A stretch of 64,000 nucleotides of DNA from Streptomyces sp. 130 (GTDB taxonomy: Bacteria; Actinomycetota; Actinomycetes; Streptomycetales; Streptomycetaceae), in assembly GCF_007096885.1 (NCBI RefSeq), contig NZ_VJNO01000008.1:124001-188000 (forward strand), in the 5' to 3' direction. Numbering within the stretch: position 1 is the stretch's first letter; every line of letters begins with the position of its first letter. The notes under the pieces are model-generated. The model saw only the letters and a program-made list of their open reading frames with translations, had not been told where the DNA came from and searched no databases. Below, piece after piece: positions 11,501-18,898 of the stretch. The position numbers and the translations under genes are program-made.

Positions 11501-11686
11501 CAGCAGGAGCTGGCCGAGCTCCGCGCGGCCGGCCACCCGGCCAGGGACCCCGAGCTGGACCACTGCGCGGACACCTACCGGGTGGTCCTGGACCGGGGCG
11601 CGGACCTGGAAACGGGCTGGCAGGCGTGGTCGCTGGACCTGGTCCCGTCGCGGCGGACCCGGGAGATCATGGGCGTGAGCGTCTGA
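8507..11686 (+). CDS. Large P-loop (NB-ARC-like) ATPase with TPR repeats, STAND-type
   Basis: A 1059-residue protein. The order is a helical N-terminus, a Gly/Ala-rich hydrophobic segment (about 75-122, perhaps two membrane passes), a P-loop GPPGSGRTT (about 241-249), a Walker-B-like VTIVLDDARD (about 333), a GLPLALRVAG motif (about 422) typical of NB-ARC/STAND ATPases, a winged-helix-like part, and at least five TPR units between about 650 and 930. STAND proteins are signal-operated switches whose repeats sense a ligand and whose ATPase drives oligomerisation. No effector domain is obvious here. The start ATG 8507 follows GGAGGGGG by 7 bases. It stands alone and ends at a strong terminator. 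Confidence 0.85.
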   Translation: MRMRDGHRADAERLLVRAVEEEARRSGGRTDPSVLLTRARAALDTIAEGAAEEYAAYVRALDASAGGQRFNRESMATPLLVTGVAAAAAFGADVAFGTASGLALGAGAVVAVAGATATVAKATASHRPADRAGARPDQLRLQWLAALDVRGIRPFLDQQRMLAATTRAPAKKAAAKARTPWRGGDRSAAARRRSLLEQSFGHLPAAEGVFAGRRGELARIGQWVHAARASTETKPTVVVLHGPPGSGRTTLAVRAAHELKDQFKGACVVDLRGAAEGEAPLPTRDALLHLLNRLGAPREQLLFRDSASAEQQVRRLGELYHQHLTGTAVTIVLDDARDAEQVAALIPERSDSLVLVTAGEPLDLPDSLPAWVHRLEVGALGPGGAEELLRGISQEAEPGPYDYPASEAITELCGGLPLALRVAGSALGARTADVLAADLAAYGPVPPVERALWLRYTDQSEQARRLLRRLALAGRASLGAAAAAALLASDEQEAGRLLTALSGAGLLDHVRGSRYRLHDLVRGFALARLLDEEEPAERAAAQERLIANYAELAGAVIRMVDGKMSTRAGQFGSHGFSSLDAALRWLDDESSFITSALRHAEGVDQAAVLALLGALCDYCLLRGDLYRLGEISELTQAVDQGLLERSVRWRTGIAARQLGELDRARTTLSSVVGLYREAQNDAGTALALCSLGITLHHQGNLTEAAARLREAMGLQLAAGQDADRAWSLHALAAVERDRGGLAEAVALLDTALTLHREGESLHGEAWTRFQLGQVRLRLGDAEGAETALRAALDLYGRTRDERGVAWATTQLARARLLAGEPGAAVERLTAALARHRDNEDARGEAWTLYHLGQALEETGDTVEAVRQLERARTMFSRMRDVYGLACARHHSGRVTRDQRAAQTGNLRNSGFARQLLADARADFRRIGVAHGEAWACLDLALVDAGNQRTPQALGLCDEAVALFESYGDARGADWARFLRCTLLPYASPGGAEVGTVVAQQELAELRAAGHPARDPELDHCADTYRVVLDRGADLETGWQAWSLDLVPSRRTREIMGVSV

Positions 11687-11697
11687 CCCCGGCCGGC

Positions 11698-11731
11698 GAC
11701 GGGCGGGGCGCGGCCGGGCGCCCCGCCCGTC
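11698..11731. terminator. Bidirectional terminator between convergent genes
   Basis: A perfect 14-bp stem (arms 11698-11711 and 11718-11731) with a 6-base loop, ending exactly where the neighbouring minus-strand gene stops. Confidence 0.8.
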
Positions 11732-11965
11732 CTACTTCCGCTTCGCGGACCCGGACACCGGCTCGGCCGTCTCCTTTGACGCCGGCTCGGCCGACTCCTC
11801 GAAGTTCACCCGCCCCATGTGCCGGTTCATCGACTTCATGAGCGCCCACACGCCCACGGCGAGCGCCGCGAAGACGATGAAGCCGAGGACCCCGGGGGTC
11901 ACCTTGTTCTTGTCGAGTTCCTCGGCGAGCGGGACGAGGTTCGTCAGTGCCTGAGTCGCGTACAT
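11732..11965 (-). CDS. Small single-pass membrane protein coupled to mca
   Basis: A 77-residue protein beginning MYATQALTNLVPLAEEL. One membrane helix lies at about 25-46 (GVLGFIVFAALAVGVWAL), followed by a charged cytoplasmic tail. The ATG at 11965 comes one base after the mca stop (TGATATG), so translation is probably coupled; an ATG at 11974 overlapping mca is the alternative. The tail is rich in Glu, Pro and Lys, and no catalytic residues are visible. The tight link to mca is likely conserved in Streptomyces, but the role is unknown. Confidence 0.8.
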   Translation of the reverse strand: MYATQALTNLVPLAEELDKNKVTPGVLGFIVFAALAVGVWALMKSMNRHMGRVNFEESAEPASKETAEPVSGSAKRK

Positions 11966-11966
11966 A

Positions 11967-12848
11967 TCAGGCATTGTCGCGGATGCCCGCGAAGAGGTCG
12001 CTCTCGGGGAGGGAGGTATCGACCAGAGACTTCGCCAGCTCGTACTCCTCGGTCGGCCAGACCTCCTGCTGGACGTCCATCGGGACGCGGAACCAGCCGC
12101 CGTCCGGGTCGATCTGCGTGGCGTGCGCGATCAGCGCCTTGTCGCGGATCTCGAAGAAGTCCGCGCACGGGATGTGCGTGGTCAGGGTGCGCTCGGGGCG
12201 CCCGAACTCCTTCCAGCGCTCCAGCCACTCCCCGTACGGCGACTCCATGCCGCGCGCCAGCAGCGCCTCGTGCAGGGCGACCGTGCGCTGCCGGTTGAAG
12301 CCCTGGTTGTAGTAGAGCTTCTGCGGGGTCCAGGCCGGGCCGAACTCCGCCTCGGGGAACTTCTCGGTGTCCGCCGCGCCCTCGAAGGCGATCATCGAGA
12401 TGGTGTGGGTCATGATGTGGTCGGGGTGCGGGTAGCCCCCGTTCTCGTCGTACGTGGTGATGACCTGCGGCCGGAACGCGCGGATCTTCGCGACGAGGCG
12501 GCCGGCCGCGACGGTCTCGTCCTCCAGGGCGAAGCAGCCCTCGGGGAGCGGCGGCAGCGGGTCGCCCTCGGGCAGGCCGGAGTCGACGAAGCCGAGCCAC
12601 TCCTGCTTGACGCCCAGGATCTCCCGCGCCTCGTCCATCTCCTTGCGGCGCACCTCGTGGATGTTCTCCTCGATGTAGGCGTCGCCCTGGAGTTTCGGGT
12701 TGAGGATGGAGCCGCGCTCGCCTCCCGTGCAGGTCACGACCAGCACGTCCACCCCCTCGGACACATACTTGGCCATGGTGGCCGCGCCCTTGCTCGACTC
12801 GTCGTCGGGGTGAGCGTGTACGGCCATCAGTCGAAGCTGCTCAGTCAA
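11967..12848 (-). CDS. mca: Mycothiol S-conjugate amidase
   Basis: A 293-residue zinc enzyme that cleaves mycothiol S-conjugates of electrophiles into a mercapturic acid, which is exported, and glucosaminyl-inositol, which is recycled. The LmbE/PIG-L fold signatures are clear: AVHAHPDDESSKGAATMAK near the start (His-Pro-Asp-Asp zinc and base residues), VVTCTGGERGS, and YDENGGYPHPDHIMTH (third zinc His). Length and C-terminus (SLPESDLFAGIRDNA) match actinomycete Mca rather than MshB. I place the start at TTG 12848 because GAGGA lies 7 bases upstream; an ATG at 12866 adds six residues but has no ribosome site. It leads a two-gene unit with the small membrane protein. Confidence 0.95.
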   Translation of the reverse strand: MTEQLRLMAVHAHPDDESSKGAATMAKYVSEGVDVLVVTCTGGERGSILNPKLQGDAYIEENIHEVRRKEMDEAREILGVKQEWLGFVDSGLPEGDPLPPLPEGCFALEDETVAAGRLVAKIRAFRPQVITTYDENGGYPHPDHIMTHTISMIAFEGAADTEKFPEAEFGPAWTPQKLYYNQGFNRQRTVALHEALLARGMESPYGEWLERWKEFGRPERTLTTHIPCADFFEIRDKALIAHATQIDPDGGWFRVPMDVQQEVWPTEEYELAKSLVDTSLPESDLFAGIRDNA

Positions 12849-12941
12849 GACTCGATCCTCAGTCATTGGTCGCCATCAGTGGTGCCGTCCCGCAGGGACG
12901 CCGGTCTCGGGGCGGCGGTCGGGTGACGGGTGGGCAACTTC

Positions 12942-12947
12942 TATAGT
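12942..12947 (+). promoter_or_regulatory. Candidate -10 box TATAGT
   Basis: TATAGT is close to the sigma-70 consensus and lies 53 bases before the DUF4307 gene start. The -35 is not clear. Confidence 0.45.
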
Positions 12948-13000
12948 GACCGAACCGGGGGGTGGAAAATTCCTCGATCCCCGGCACGGGAGGAACGATC

Positions 13001-13417
13001 ATGACAGCGGTGCGCGAGGCGCTTCCCGAGAACCGCTACGGCCGCTCCGCGGACCAGCGCGCGGACCGCAGGCTCAAGGTCATCGGCGCGGTGCTCGGCG
13101 TCGTCCTGCTGGGCGTGGTCGGCTGGATCGGCTACGACTACGTGGGCGGCAAGGGCCTCAGCGCCGAGATGATCAAGTTCAAGGTCACCGCGGACGACCG
13201 CGTCGAGGTGCACCTGGAGGTCCGCAAGGGCCGGGACGACAAGGGCTACTGCACCCTCCGCTCGCTGAGCGAGGACGGCACGGAGGTCGCCCGCAAGGAC
13301 TTCCGTTTCGATGACGCCAGCGGCCGGATCGACAAGATCCTGACCCTGCGGACGACCTCCCGGGCGACCGCCGTCGAGCTGCTGGGCTGCACGGAGGACG
13401 GCGGGGCGTCGAGTTGA
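13001..13417 (+). CDS. DUF4307 membrane-anchored protein
   Basis: A 138-residue protein with an N-terminal arginine-rich stretch (ENRYGRSADQRADRR), one membrane helix (about 26-47) and an outside domain of about 90 residues with two cysteines. This layout, including the RYG motif before the helix, fits the DUF4307 family found next to mca/greA in actinomycetes. The start is ATG 13001 after GGGAGGA; an ATG 13 codons earlier has no ribosome site. The family function is unknown. It is divergent from mca and is followed by greA on the same strand with a separate promoter region. Confidence 0.8.
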   Translation: MTAVREALPENRYGRSADQRADRRLKVIGAVLGVVLLGVVGWIGYDYVGGKGLSAEMIKFKVTADDRVEVHLEVRKGRDDKGYCTLRSLSEDGTEVARKDFRFDDASGRIDKILTLRTTSRATAVELLGCTEDGGASS

Positions 13418-13600
13418 CCGCAGCGCGCCCGTCGTAACCCCATTTAACCGGCTCTGACCTGCGGTTTCCATGGTCGGGTCTTTTACCTTCTCCCCCTTTT
13501 CCCGGTGAATTGTTAGGCTCGTGGTTTCGCCCACCCGTAGCAGCGCATGCTTGCGGGTAGGGCGTTGCTTTGTATTCCCAGTACCGACGAGGAGCACCCT

Positions 13601-14098
13601 GTGACCCAGACCAGCGATAACGTCACCTGGCTCACGCAGGAGGCGTACAACCAGCTCAAGGCCGAGCTGGAGTACCTGTCTGGTCCCGCGCGCACGGAGA
13701 TCGCCGTCAAGATCGCGGCGGCCCGTGAGGAGGGCGACCTGCGCGAGAACGGCGGGTACCACGCGGCCAAGGAGGAGCAGGGCAAGATGGAGCTCCGGGT
13801 GCGCCAGCTGACCCAGCTCCTCGAGCACGCGAAGGTCGGCGAGGCGCCGGCCGACGACGGCGTGGTCGAGCCCGGCATGGTCGTGACGATCGCCTTCGAC
13901 GGCGACGAGGACGACACCATGACCTTCCTTCTGGCCTCCCGTGAGTACGCGAGCGCGGACATCGAGACGTACTCGCCGCAGTCGCCGCTCGGCGTGGGCG
14001 TGAACGGCAAGAAGACCGGTGACGACGCCGACTACGAGCTGCCGAACGGCAAGACCGCCACGGTGAAGATCCTTTCGGCGAAGCCGTACACCGGCTGA
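13601..14098 (+). CDS. greA: Transcription elongation factor GreA
   Basis: A 165-residue protein. The N-terminal coiled coil carries the acidic tip EEGDLRENGGYHAAKEEQ (about 47-65), which enters the RNA polymerase secondary channel and stimulates cleavage of backtracked transcripts. The C-terminal FKBP-like domain ends with SPQSPLGVG and a Lys/Thr-rich strand. The start GTG 13601 follows GAGGAG. Its leader (13450-13600) is unusually T-rich for this genome and holds a -10-like TAGGCT at about 13516, so it has its own promoter. A strong terminator follows directly. Confidence 0.95.
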   Translation: MTQTSDNVTWLTQEAYNQLKAELEYLSGPARTEIAVKIAAAREEGDLRENGGYHAAKEEQGKMELRVRQLTQLLEHAKVGEAPADDGVVEPGMVVTIAFDGDEDDTMTFLLASREYASADIETYSPQSPLGVGVNGKKTGDDADYELPNGKTATVKILSAKPYTG

Positions 14099-14116
14099 CC
14101 CGTCGAGCACGGCGAG

Positions 14117-14147
14117 GAGCCCCGGCCGCATCGCGCGGCCGGGGCTC
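14117..14147 (+). terminator. Terminator after greA
   Basis: A perfect 13-bp stem (GAGCCCCGGCCGC and complement) with a 5-base loop, 19 bases after the greA stop and followed by TTCC. Three copies of TTCCGTGTC come next (14149-14190). Confidence 0.85.
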
Positions 14148-14197
14148 TTCCGTGTCGGGCTCTTCCGTGTCCCGGGTTCTTCCGTGTCCGGGACCGC

Positions 14198-15064
14198 TCA
14201 GTGGGAGACCGAGCGGTACTTGCGTACGGCCAGGGTCCGGAAGACCACGATGATCAGCACGGACCAGATCAGCGAAGCCCAGACGGGGTGCTCCATCGGC
14301 CAGGCGCCGGTCACCGACTTCGGGACGCCCTCGATGGTGTTGCCGAACAGTTCGCGGGCCGCCGCCACCGTCGCGCTGAACGGGTTCCACTCGGCGACGT
14401 ACTGGAGGAACGCCGGCATGCCGTTGACCGGTACGAAGGCGTTGGAGATGAACGTCAGCGGGAAGAGCCAGATCAGGCCGCCCGAGGTGGCCGCCTCCGG
14501 GGTGCGGACGGAGAGGCCGATCAGCGCGCCGATCCAGGTGAACGCGTAGCCGAGCAGCAGGAGCAGGGCGAAGCCGCCGATGACCTTGCCGATGTTCTCG
14601 TGGGTGCGCCAGCCGACGAGCAGCGCGACGCCCGCGAGGACGACGAGCGTGACGGCGGTCTGCACCAGGTCGGCCAGCGTCCGCCCGGTCAGCACCGCGC
14701 CCCGCGCCATCGGCAGCGACCGGAACCGGTCGATGAGGCCCTTGTGCATGTCCTCCGCGATGCCCGCGCCGGCGCCCGCGGTGGCGAAGGTCACGGTCTG
14801 CGCGAAGATGCCCGCCATCAGGAATTCCTTGTAGGCACCGGCGCTGACGCCCGCGCCCGGGATGGCGATCGAGCCGCCGAAGACGTACGTGAAGAGGACC
14901 ACGAACATGACCGGCTGGATGATCCCGAACAGGATCATCTCGGGAATCCGGGTCATGCGGATGAGGTTGCGCTTGCCGATGACCAGTGAGTCGCGGACCG
15001 ACTGGCCGATGCCGCCGCCAGGGCGGGGGGCTCCCGCGCGGGCGGTGTCGCTGAGGGCGCTCAT
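14198..15064 (-). CDS. ABC-2 type exporter permease, DrrB family
   Basis: A 288-residue integral membrane protein with six predicted helices. The ABC-2 pattern is visible: an N-terminal amphipathic stretch (SLVIGKRNLIRMTRIPE), helix 1 at about 44-66, the loop RFRSLPMARGAVLTGR before helix 3, and the conserved SNAFVP-(x)n-MP before the last loop. With the ATPase upstream it forms a daunorubicin-resistance-type (DrrAB) drug or lipid exporter. Its ATG overlaps the stop of the ATPase gene (ATGA at 15061-15064), so translation is coupled. The substrate cannot be told from sequence. Confidence 0.92.
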   Translation of the reverse strand: MSALSDTARAGAPRPGGGIGQSVRDSLVIGKRNLIRMTRIPEMILFGIIQPVMFVVLFTYVFGGSIAIPGAGVSAGAYKEFLMAGIFAQTVTFATAGAGAGIAEDMHKGLIDRFRSLPMARGAVLTGRTLADLVQTAVTLVVLAGVALLVGWRTHENIGKVIGGFALLLLLGYAFTWIGALIGLSVRTPEAATSGGLIWLFPLTFISNAFVPVNGMPAFLQYVAEWNPFSATVAAARELFGNTIEGVPKSVTGAWPMEHPVWASLIWSVLIIVVFRTLAVRKYRSVSH

Positions 15065-16053
15065 TTCTCCGTCTCCGATCCGGGGGTTCCCGCCTCGTCC
15101 TTCTCCTGCTCCTGTTCGGCCGCGTGGCCGGTGAGGGAGATGAACACGTCGTCCAGCGTGGGGCGGCGCAGTCCGATGTCGTCGATCTCCACGCCCTGGG
15201 CGTCCAGGTCGCGGATGACCTCGGCCAGGAGCTTGGCGCCGCCGTCGACCGGGACCGTCAGCTTGCGCATGTTCGGCAGGACGGCGGTCTCCCCCTTGGC
15301 GAGCCGGCTGAGGACGGCGCGGGCCGGCTCGATCTGCTCGGGGTCGTGTACGACGACCTCGACGCGTTCGCCGCCGATGCGGGCCTTGAGCTGGTCGGAG
15401 GTGCCGCGTGCGATGACGCGTCCGTGGTCGATCACGCAGATGTCGTGGGCGAGGTGGTCGGCCTCCTCCAGGTACTGCGTGGTCAGCAGCAGGGTCGTGC
15501 CGCCGGCGACCAGTTCCTCGATGACCTCCCAGAGCTGCTGGCGGTTGCGCGGGTCGAGCCCGGTCGTCGGCTCGTCCATGAACATGACCGGCGGCGAGAC
15601 GACGAGCGCCGCTGCCAGGTCGAGGCGGCGGCGCATGCCTCCGGAGTAGGTCTTGGCGGGGCGGTCCGCCGCGTCGGCCAGGTTGAAGCGGTCGAGCAGC
15701 TCGCCCGCCCGGGCCTTCGCCGCGCGTGTGCTCATCTGGTAGAGCTGGCCGACCATGCGGAGGTTCTCGCGGCCGGTCAGGTATTCGTCGACGGCGGCGA
15801 ACTGGCCGGAGAGCCCGATCGAGCGCCGCACCTCGTTGGGATGCTTCAGGACGTCGATCCCCGCCACGAAGGCGCTGCCGCTGTCCGGCCTGAGCAGCGT
15901 CGTCAGGACCCGGACGGCGGTCGTCTTGCCGGCCCCGTTGGGGCCGAGGAGTCCGAGCACGGTGCCTTCCGGCACGTCGAGGTCGACGCCGCCGAGTGCT
16001 CGTACATCACCGAAGGTCTTGACGAGCCCTTCGGCGTAGATGGCGCCTGGCAT
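15061..16053 (-). CDS. ABC exporter ATPase, DrrA family
   Basis: A 330-residue ATPase with Walker A GPNGAGKTT (37-45), signature YSGGMRRRLD (about 137), Walker B VMFMDEPTTGLD (about 157), and the C-terminal extension with LRRPTLDDVFISLTG that marks the DrrA/CcmA-type daunorubicin-resistance group. It powers the permease encoded by the overlapping next gene. The start ATG 16053 is preceded by GGGGGA. The charged tail EQEQEKDEAGTPGSETEK has no known role. The pair has no linked regulator, although a MarR gene lies 1.5 kb away beyond ilvA. Confidence 0.93.
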   Translation of the reverse strand: MPGAIYAEGLVKTFGDVRALGGVDLDVPEGTVLGLLGPNGAGKTTAVRVLTTLLRPDSGSAFVAGIDVLKHPNEVRRSIGLSGQFAAVDEYLTGRENLRMVGQLYQMSTRAAKARAGELLDRFNLADAADRPAKTYSGGMRRRLDLAAALVVSPPVMFMDEPTTGLDPRNRQQLWEVIEELVAGGTTLLLTTQYLEEADHLAHDICVIDHGRVIARGTSDQLKARIGGERVEVVVHDPEQIEPARAVLSRLAKGETAVLPNMRKLTVPVDGGAKLLAEVIRDLDAQGVEIDDIGLRRPTLDDVFISLTGHAAEQEQEKDEAGTPGSETEK

Positions 16054-16155
16054 ATGGGATTCCCCCAGTGCGTTCGAGTGGCTACCTCTGAGGTCCAGAT
16101 CCTAGGGACGCCGGGGGCCCGATGCCCGACGAACACACAAGTGGGGGCATACGTG

Positions 16156-17385
16156 TCAGCCCATCACCAGATACCCCGCGTCCCGCAGCGCGGCCTTCAC
16201 GTCGTCGCAGTGCTCGGGCCCCTTCGTCTCCAGGTGGAGCTCCACCTCCGCCTCGGTGAGGCCGAGCCGGGGGTCGGTACGGGCATGGCTGACGTCCAGG
16301 ACGTTGGCGTCGGCGACCGACAGGACGCCGAGCATCGCGGCCAGCGCGCCGGGCCGGTCGGTGAGCCGCAGCCGCAGGCTGAGGTAGCGGCCGGCCGCCG
16401 CCATGCCGTGGGTGAGGATGCGCTGCATGAGCAGCGGGTCCACGTTGCCGCCGGAGAGCAGCGCCACCACCGGGCCGTGGAACGCCTTCGGGTCGCTGAG
16501 GAGCGCGGCCACCGGGCTCGCCCCGGCGGGTTCGACCACCATCTTGGCCCGCTCCAGGCAGAGCAGCAGGGCGCTGGACAGCTCGTCCTCGGAGACCGTA
16601 CGCACCTCGTCCACCAGGTCCCTGACCAGGGCGAACGGCACGTCGCCGGGGCGTCCGACCTTGATGCCGTCCGCCATGGTCTGGAGCATGCCGATGGAGA
16701 CGGGGCGGTCGGCCGCCAGGGACGGCGGGTAGCACGCGGCACCGGCCGCCTGCACACCGACGACGCGCACGTCGGGCCGGACGGCCTTGACCGCGACCGC
16801 GATGCCGGCCGCGAGCCCGCCGCCGCCCATGCCGACGACGATCGTCCGGACCTCGGGGCACTGCTCCAGGATCTCCAGGCCGACCGTGCCCTGTCCGGCG
16901 ATGATGTCGGCGTGGTCGAAGGGGTGGATGAACACCGCGCCGGTCTCGCGCGCGTACTCCTGCGCGGCGGCCAGGGTCTCGTCCACGACGGTGCCGTGCA
17001 GCCGCACCCGGGCCCCGTACTCCCGGGTGGCGGCGACCTTCGGCAGCGGTGCCCCGACGGGCATGAAGACCGTGGAGCGTACGCCGAGGAGCGCAGACGC
17101 GAGGGCGACACCCTGCGCATGGTTTCCGGCGCTCGCGGCCACGACGCCCGCGGCGCGTTCGACCGGGGTGAGTCCCGAGATGCGTACGTAGGCGCCCCGC
17201 AGTTTGAACGAGCCGGTCCGCTGGAGGTTCTCGCACTTGAAGAGGACGGGGGCGCCCACCAGGCCCGAGAGATGGCGGCTTCCTTCGAGCGGGGTGACCT
17301 TGGCGACCCCGGAGAGCATCTTCTGCGCCCCCCGCACGTCGTCGAGGATCACGGAGGGAAAGCTGCCGGGCGACGGGAAGTTCAT
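16156..17385 (-). CDS. ilvA: Threonine ammonia-lyase (dehydratase), single-ACT form
   Basis: A 409-residue PLP enzyme turning L-threonine into 2-oxobutyrate and ammonia, feeding isoleucine synthesis and propionyl-CoA. The PLP lysine is K61 in GSFKLRGAY; the phosphate-binding loop GMGGGGLAAG is at about 186 and the SGGNVDP loop near 315. Residues about 330-409 form one ACT domain (YLSLRLRLTDRPGALAAML), the arrangement of the shorter catabolic-type enzymes rather than the 500-residue E. coli IlvA. The start ATG 17385 has a weak GTGGG site 2 bases away. It is a single gene separated from both neighbours. Confidence 0.92.
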   Translation of the reverse strand: MNFPSPGSFPSVILDDVRGAQKMLSGVAKVTPLEGSRHLSGLVGAPVLFKCENLQRTGSFKLRGAYVRISGLTPVERAAGVVAASAGNHAQGVALASALLGVRSTVFMPVGAPLPKVAATREYGARVRLHGTVVDETLAAAQEYARETGAVFIHPFDHADIIAGQGTVGLEILEQCPEVRTIVVGMGGGGLAAGIAVAVKAVRPDVRVVGVQAAGAACYPPSLAADRPVSIGMLQTMADGIKVGRPGDVPFALVRDLVDEVRTVSEDELSSALLLCLERAKMVVEPAGASPVAALLSDPKAFHGPVVALLSGGNVDPLLMQRILTHGMAAAGRYLSLRLRLTDRPGALAAMLGVLSVADANVLDVSHARTDPRLGLTEAEVELHLETKGPEHCDDVKAALRDAGYLVMG

Positions 17386-17541
17386 CCCACAAGTCTCGCA
17401 GCTCGCACGGGCCCCGGCCGCCGCAGGCCGGGCCGTCCTGCGCCGATGTCCGCAGGTTTGTGCAGCGCTGGTACGCGTTGCCCCGGGGCCGCGTACTCTG
17501 TCCCCCACCCATCCGACACCGCACGAAGAGAGCCCCCGGCC

Positions 17542-18072
17542 ATGCCCCCTCAGGACATGACGACTGCCTCGCCTCCTTCCGGGGGCGCTGCCCCGGAAAA
17601 CCCGGGTCCCGACCACGTTCTCGACACCCTCCAGCATCAGGTGGCCGTATTCGCCCGCCGGGCCGAGCAAACCCGCCTCGGGGGTGTGGGCCAGGTCCGC
17701 AACTCCATGGACCGGGCGGCGTATCTGCTGCTGAACCGGCTGGACCTGGAGGGGCCGATGGGCGTCAAGGCGCTGGCCGCCGGGATGGGGATCGACTCGT
17801 CCACGGTGACCCGGCAGGTCGCCCCGCTGGTGGACACCGGCTTCGTGAAGCGGACCTCGCACCCGGAGGACGGCCGGGCGGTCGTGCTCCAGCTGTCGCC
17901 GCGCGGCCAGGCCCGGCTGGACGAGGTCCGGGAGTCTCGGCGGGAGTTGATGTCGCAGGTGACGGACGGGTGGACCGAGGAGGAGCGGCACACCTTCTGC
18001 GCGCTGCTCACCCGGTTCAACGCGGCGCTCGCGGCCCGGCAGGCGGCGCACCAGACGGCCTCCGCCAACTGA
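17542..18072 (+). CDS. MarR-family transcriptional regulator
   Basis: A 176-residue winged-helix protein. After a Pro/Ser-rich N-terminus (1-30) comes a dimer helix, then MGVKALAAGMGIDSSTVTRQ (recognition helix, about 77-96) and the wing VKRTSHPEDGRAVVLQLSPRG with the conserved D-x-R (DGR). MarR proteins usually repress nearby efflux or metabolic genes and respond to small phenolic ligands. It is divergent from ilvA (156-base gap) and upstream of the sigma-like pair. ATG 17557 is an alternative start. The target is unknown; the DrrAB-type exporter nearby is a possibility only. Confidence 0.9.
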   Translation: MPPQDMTTASPPSGGAAPENPGPDHVLDTLQHQVAVFARRAEQTRLGGVGQVRNSMDRAAYLLLNRLDLEGPMGVKALAAGMGIDSSTVTRQVAPLVDTGFVKRTSHPEDGRAVVLQLSPRGQARLDEVRESRRELMSQVTDGWTEEERHTFCALLTRFNAALAARQAAHQTASAN

Positions 18073-18094
18073 ACACCCGGTGGTTTCCGGGGGG

Positions 18095-18123
18095 TTGACC
18101 TGAGGGCCGCGGCGCGTTCGGAT
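18095..18123 (+). promoter_or_regulatory. Promoter TTGACC-17-TCGGAT for a leaderless gene
   Basis: The -35 TTGACC (18095-18100) and -10 TCGGAT (18118-18123) are 17 bases apart. Seven bases beyond the -10 is the GTG at 18130, so the transcript would begin at the start codon. No ribosome site exists there. Confidence 0.55.
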
Positions 18124-18129
18124 TGACGT

Positions 18130-18624
18130 GTGCGAGAGCGTCATGCGGGCCCGCTGCGGGGCCGCGCCCAGGACTTCGAGTCCTTCGTCGCGGGCGCGGC
18201 GGGCCGTCTGCTGCACACGGCCGCGCTGCTCACCGCCGAACCGGCGGACGGGCCCGGCGCCGGCCCGCACGCGCGGCGGCTGCTCACGGCCTCGCTGGCC
18301 CGGACGTTCGCCGACTGGGAGCGGCTGCGGGACGAGGACCCGTACGACCGCACCCGGCAGGAGCTGGCGGCCCGGTTCGCCCGCGAGGCGTGGCGCCACC
18401 ACCGGCCGCGCGGCGGCCTGCTGTCCCGGCTGACCCCGCAGGAACGCCTCGTCCTGGTGCTGCGGCTGTACGAAGAGGTCCCGGAGGAGCAGACGGCGGC
18501 CCTGCTCGGGCTGCCCGAGGACCGGGTGCGCGCGGTCTGCAACCGGTCGGTGGCCACGATGCGCGGCACCAGGACCCCGACCGCGCGCCGGGGCCCGGCG
18601 CGCCTCCTCGGGGCCGCCCCGTGA
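18130..18624 (+). CDS. Sigma-70-like regulatory protein (ECF-type, region 4 recognisable)
   Basis: A 164-residue protein. The C-terminal half has a clear sigma region 4: LTPQERLVLVLRLYEEV, then AALLGLPEDRVRAVCNRS (helix-turn-helix, about 120-145). The N-terminal half (DFESFVAGAAGRLLHTAALL, then RTFADWERL) looks like a degenerate region 2, so promoter melting ability is doubtful. The GTG start is probably leaderless. Its stop overlaps the GTG of the next gene (GTGA, 18621-18624), a small membrane protein, an arrangement typical of a sigma factor and its membrane partner. Streptomyces carry many such SigE-like proteins; the target is unknown. Confidence 0.75.
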   Translation: MRERHAGPLRGRAQDFESFVAGAAGRLLHTAALLTAEPADGPGAGPHARRLLTASLARTFADWERLRDEDPYDRTRQELAARFAREAWRHHRPRGGLLSRLTPQERLVLVLRLYEEVPEEQTAALLGLPEDRVRAVCNRSVATMRGTRTPTARRGPARLLGAAP

Positions 18625-18869
18625 GCGGCACCGGGCGCCGCGAGGACGAGGTGCGCCGGATGCTGGAGGGCCCGCATCCGCAGGTGCCCGCCGATCTCGC
18701 GGCGTCGGCGGCGGAGCGGGGGGCCCGGCTGCTGCGGCGCCGACGGGCGCTGCGCCGGCTCTGGGTGCTGGCGCTGGTCGCGGCGGTGGCGGTGTTCGCG
18801 GTGTGGGCGCTGACGGCCCGGCCGTGGGAGGAGCCTCCGGGGACGACCCCGCCGGTGGAAACCTGGTGA
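18621..18869 (+). CDS. Small membrane partner of the sigma-like protein
   Basis: An 82-residue protein with a cytoplasmic N-terminus of about 45 residues (EDEVRRMLEGPHPQVPADLA), a very basic stretch (LLRRRRALRRL), one membrane helix (about 46-65) and a short Pro-rich exterior. Its GTG overlaps the stop of the sigma-like gene, so translation is coupled. Position and topology suggest a minimal anti-sigma or membrane tether. It lacks the zinc-binding His-x3-Cys-x2-Cys motif of ZAS anti-sigma factors, so this is inference only. Confidence 0.7.
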   Translation: MSGTGRREDEVRRMLEGPHPQVPADLAASAAERGARLLRRRRALRRLWVLALVAAVAVFAVWALTARPWEEPPGTTPPVETW

Positions 18870-18898
18870 GGGGGCCGGCACGCCGGCCGAGTCCTGAT

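Noticed and set aside
8387..11563. Very long minus-strand open frame opposite the P-loop/TPR gene
   Set aside because: High-GC shadow frame: composition is Arg/Gly/Val/Leu-rich without domains, while the plus frame has clear P-loop and TPR motifs and a good ribosome site.
15124..17500. Long plus-strand frame running opposite the DrrA and ilvA genes into the MarR gene
   Set aside because: Only its last part (from 17542) is a real gene; the rest is the complement of two clear enzymes.
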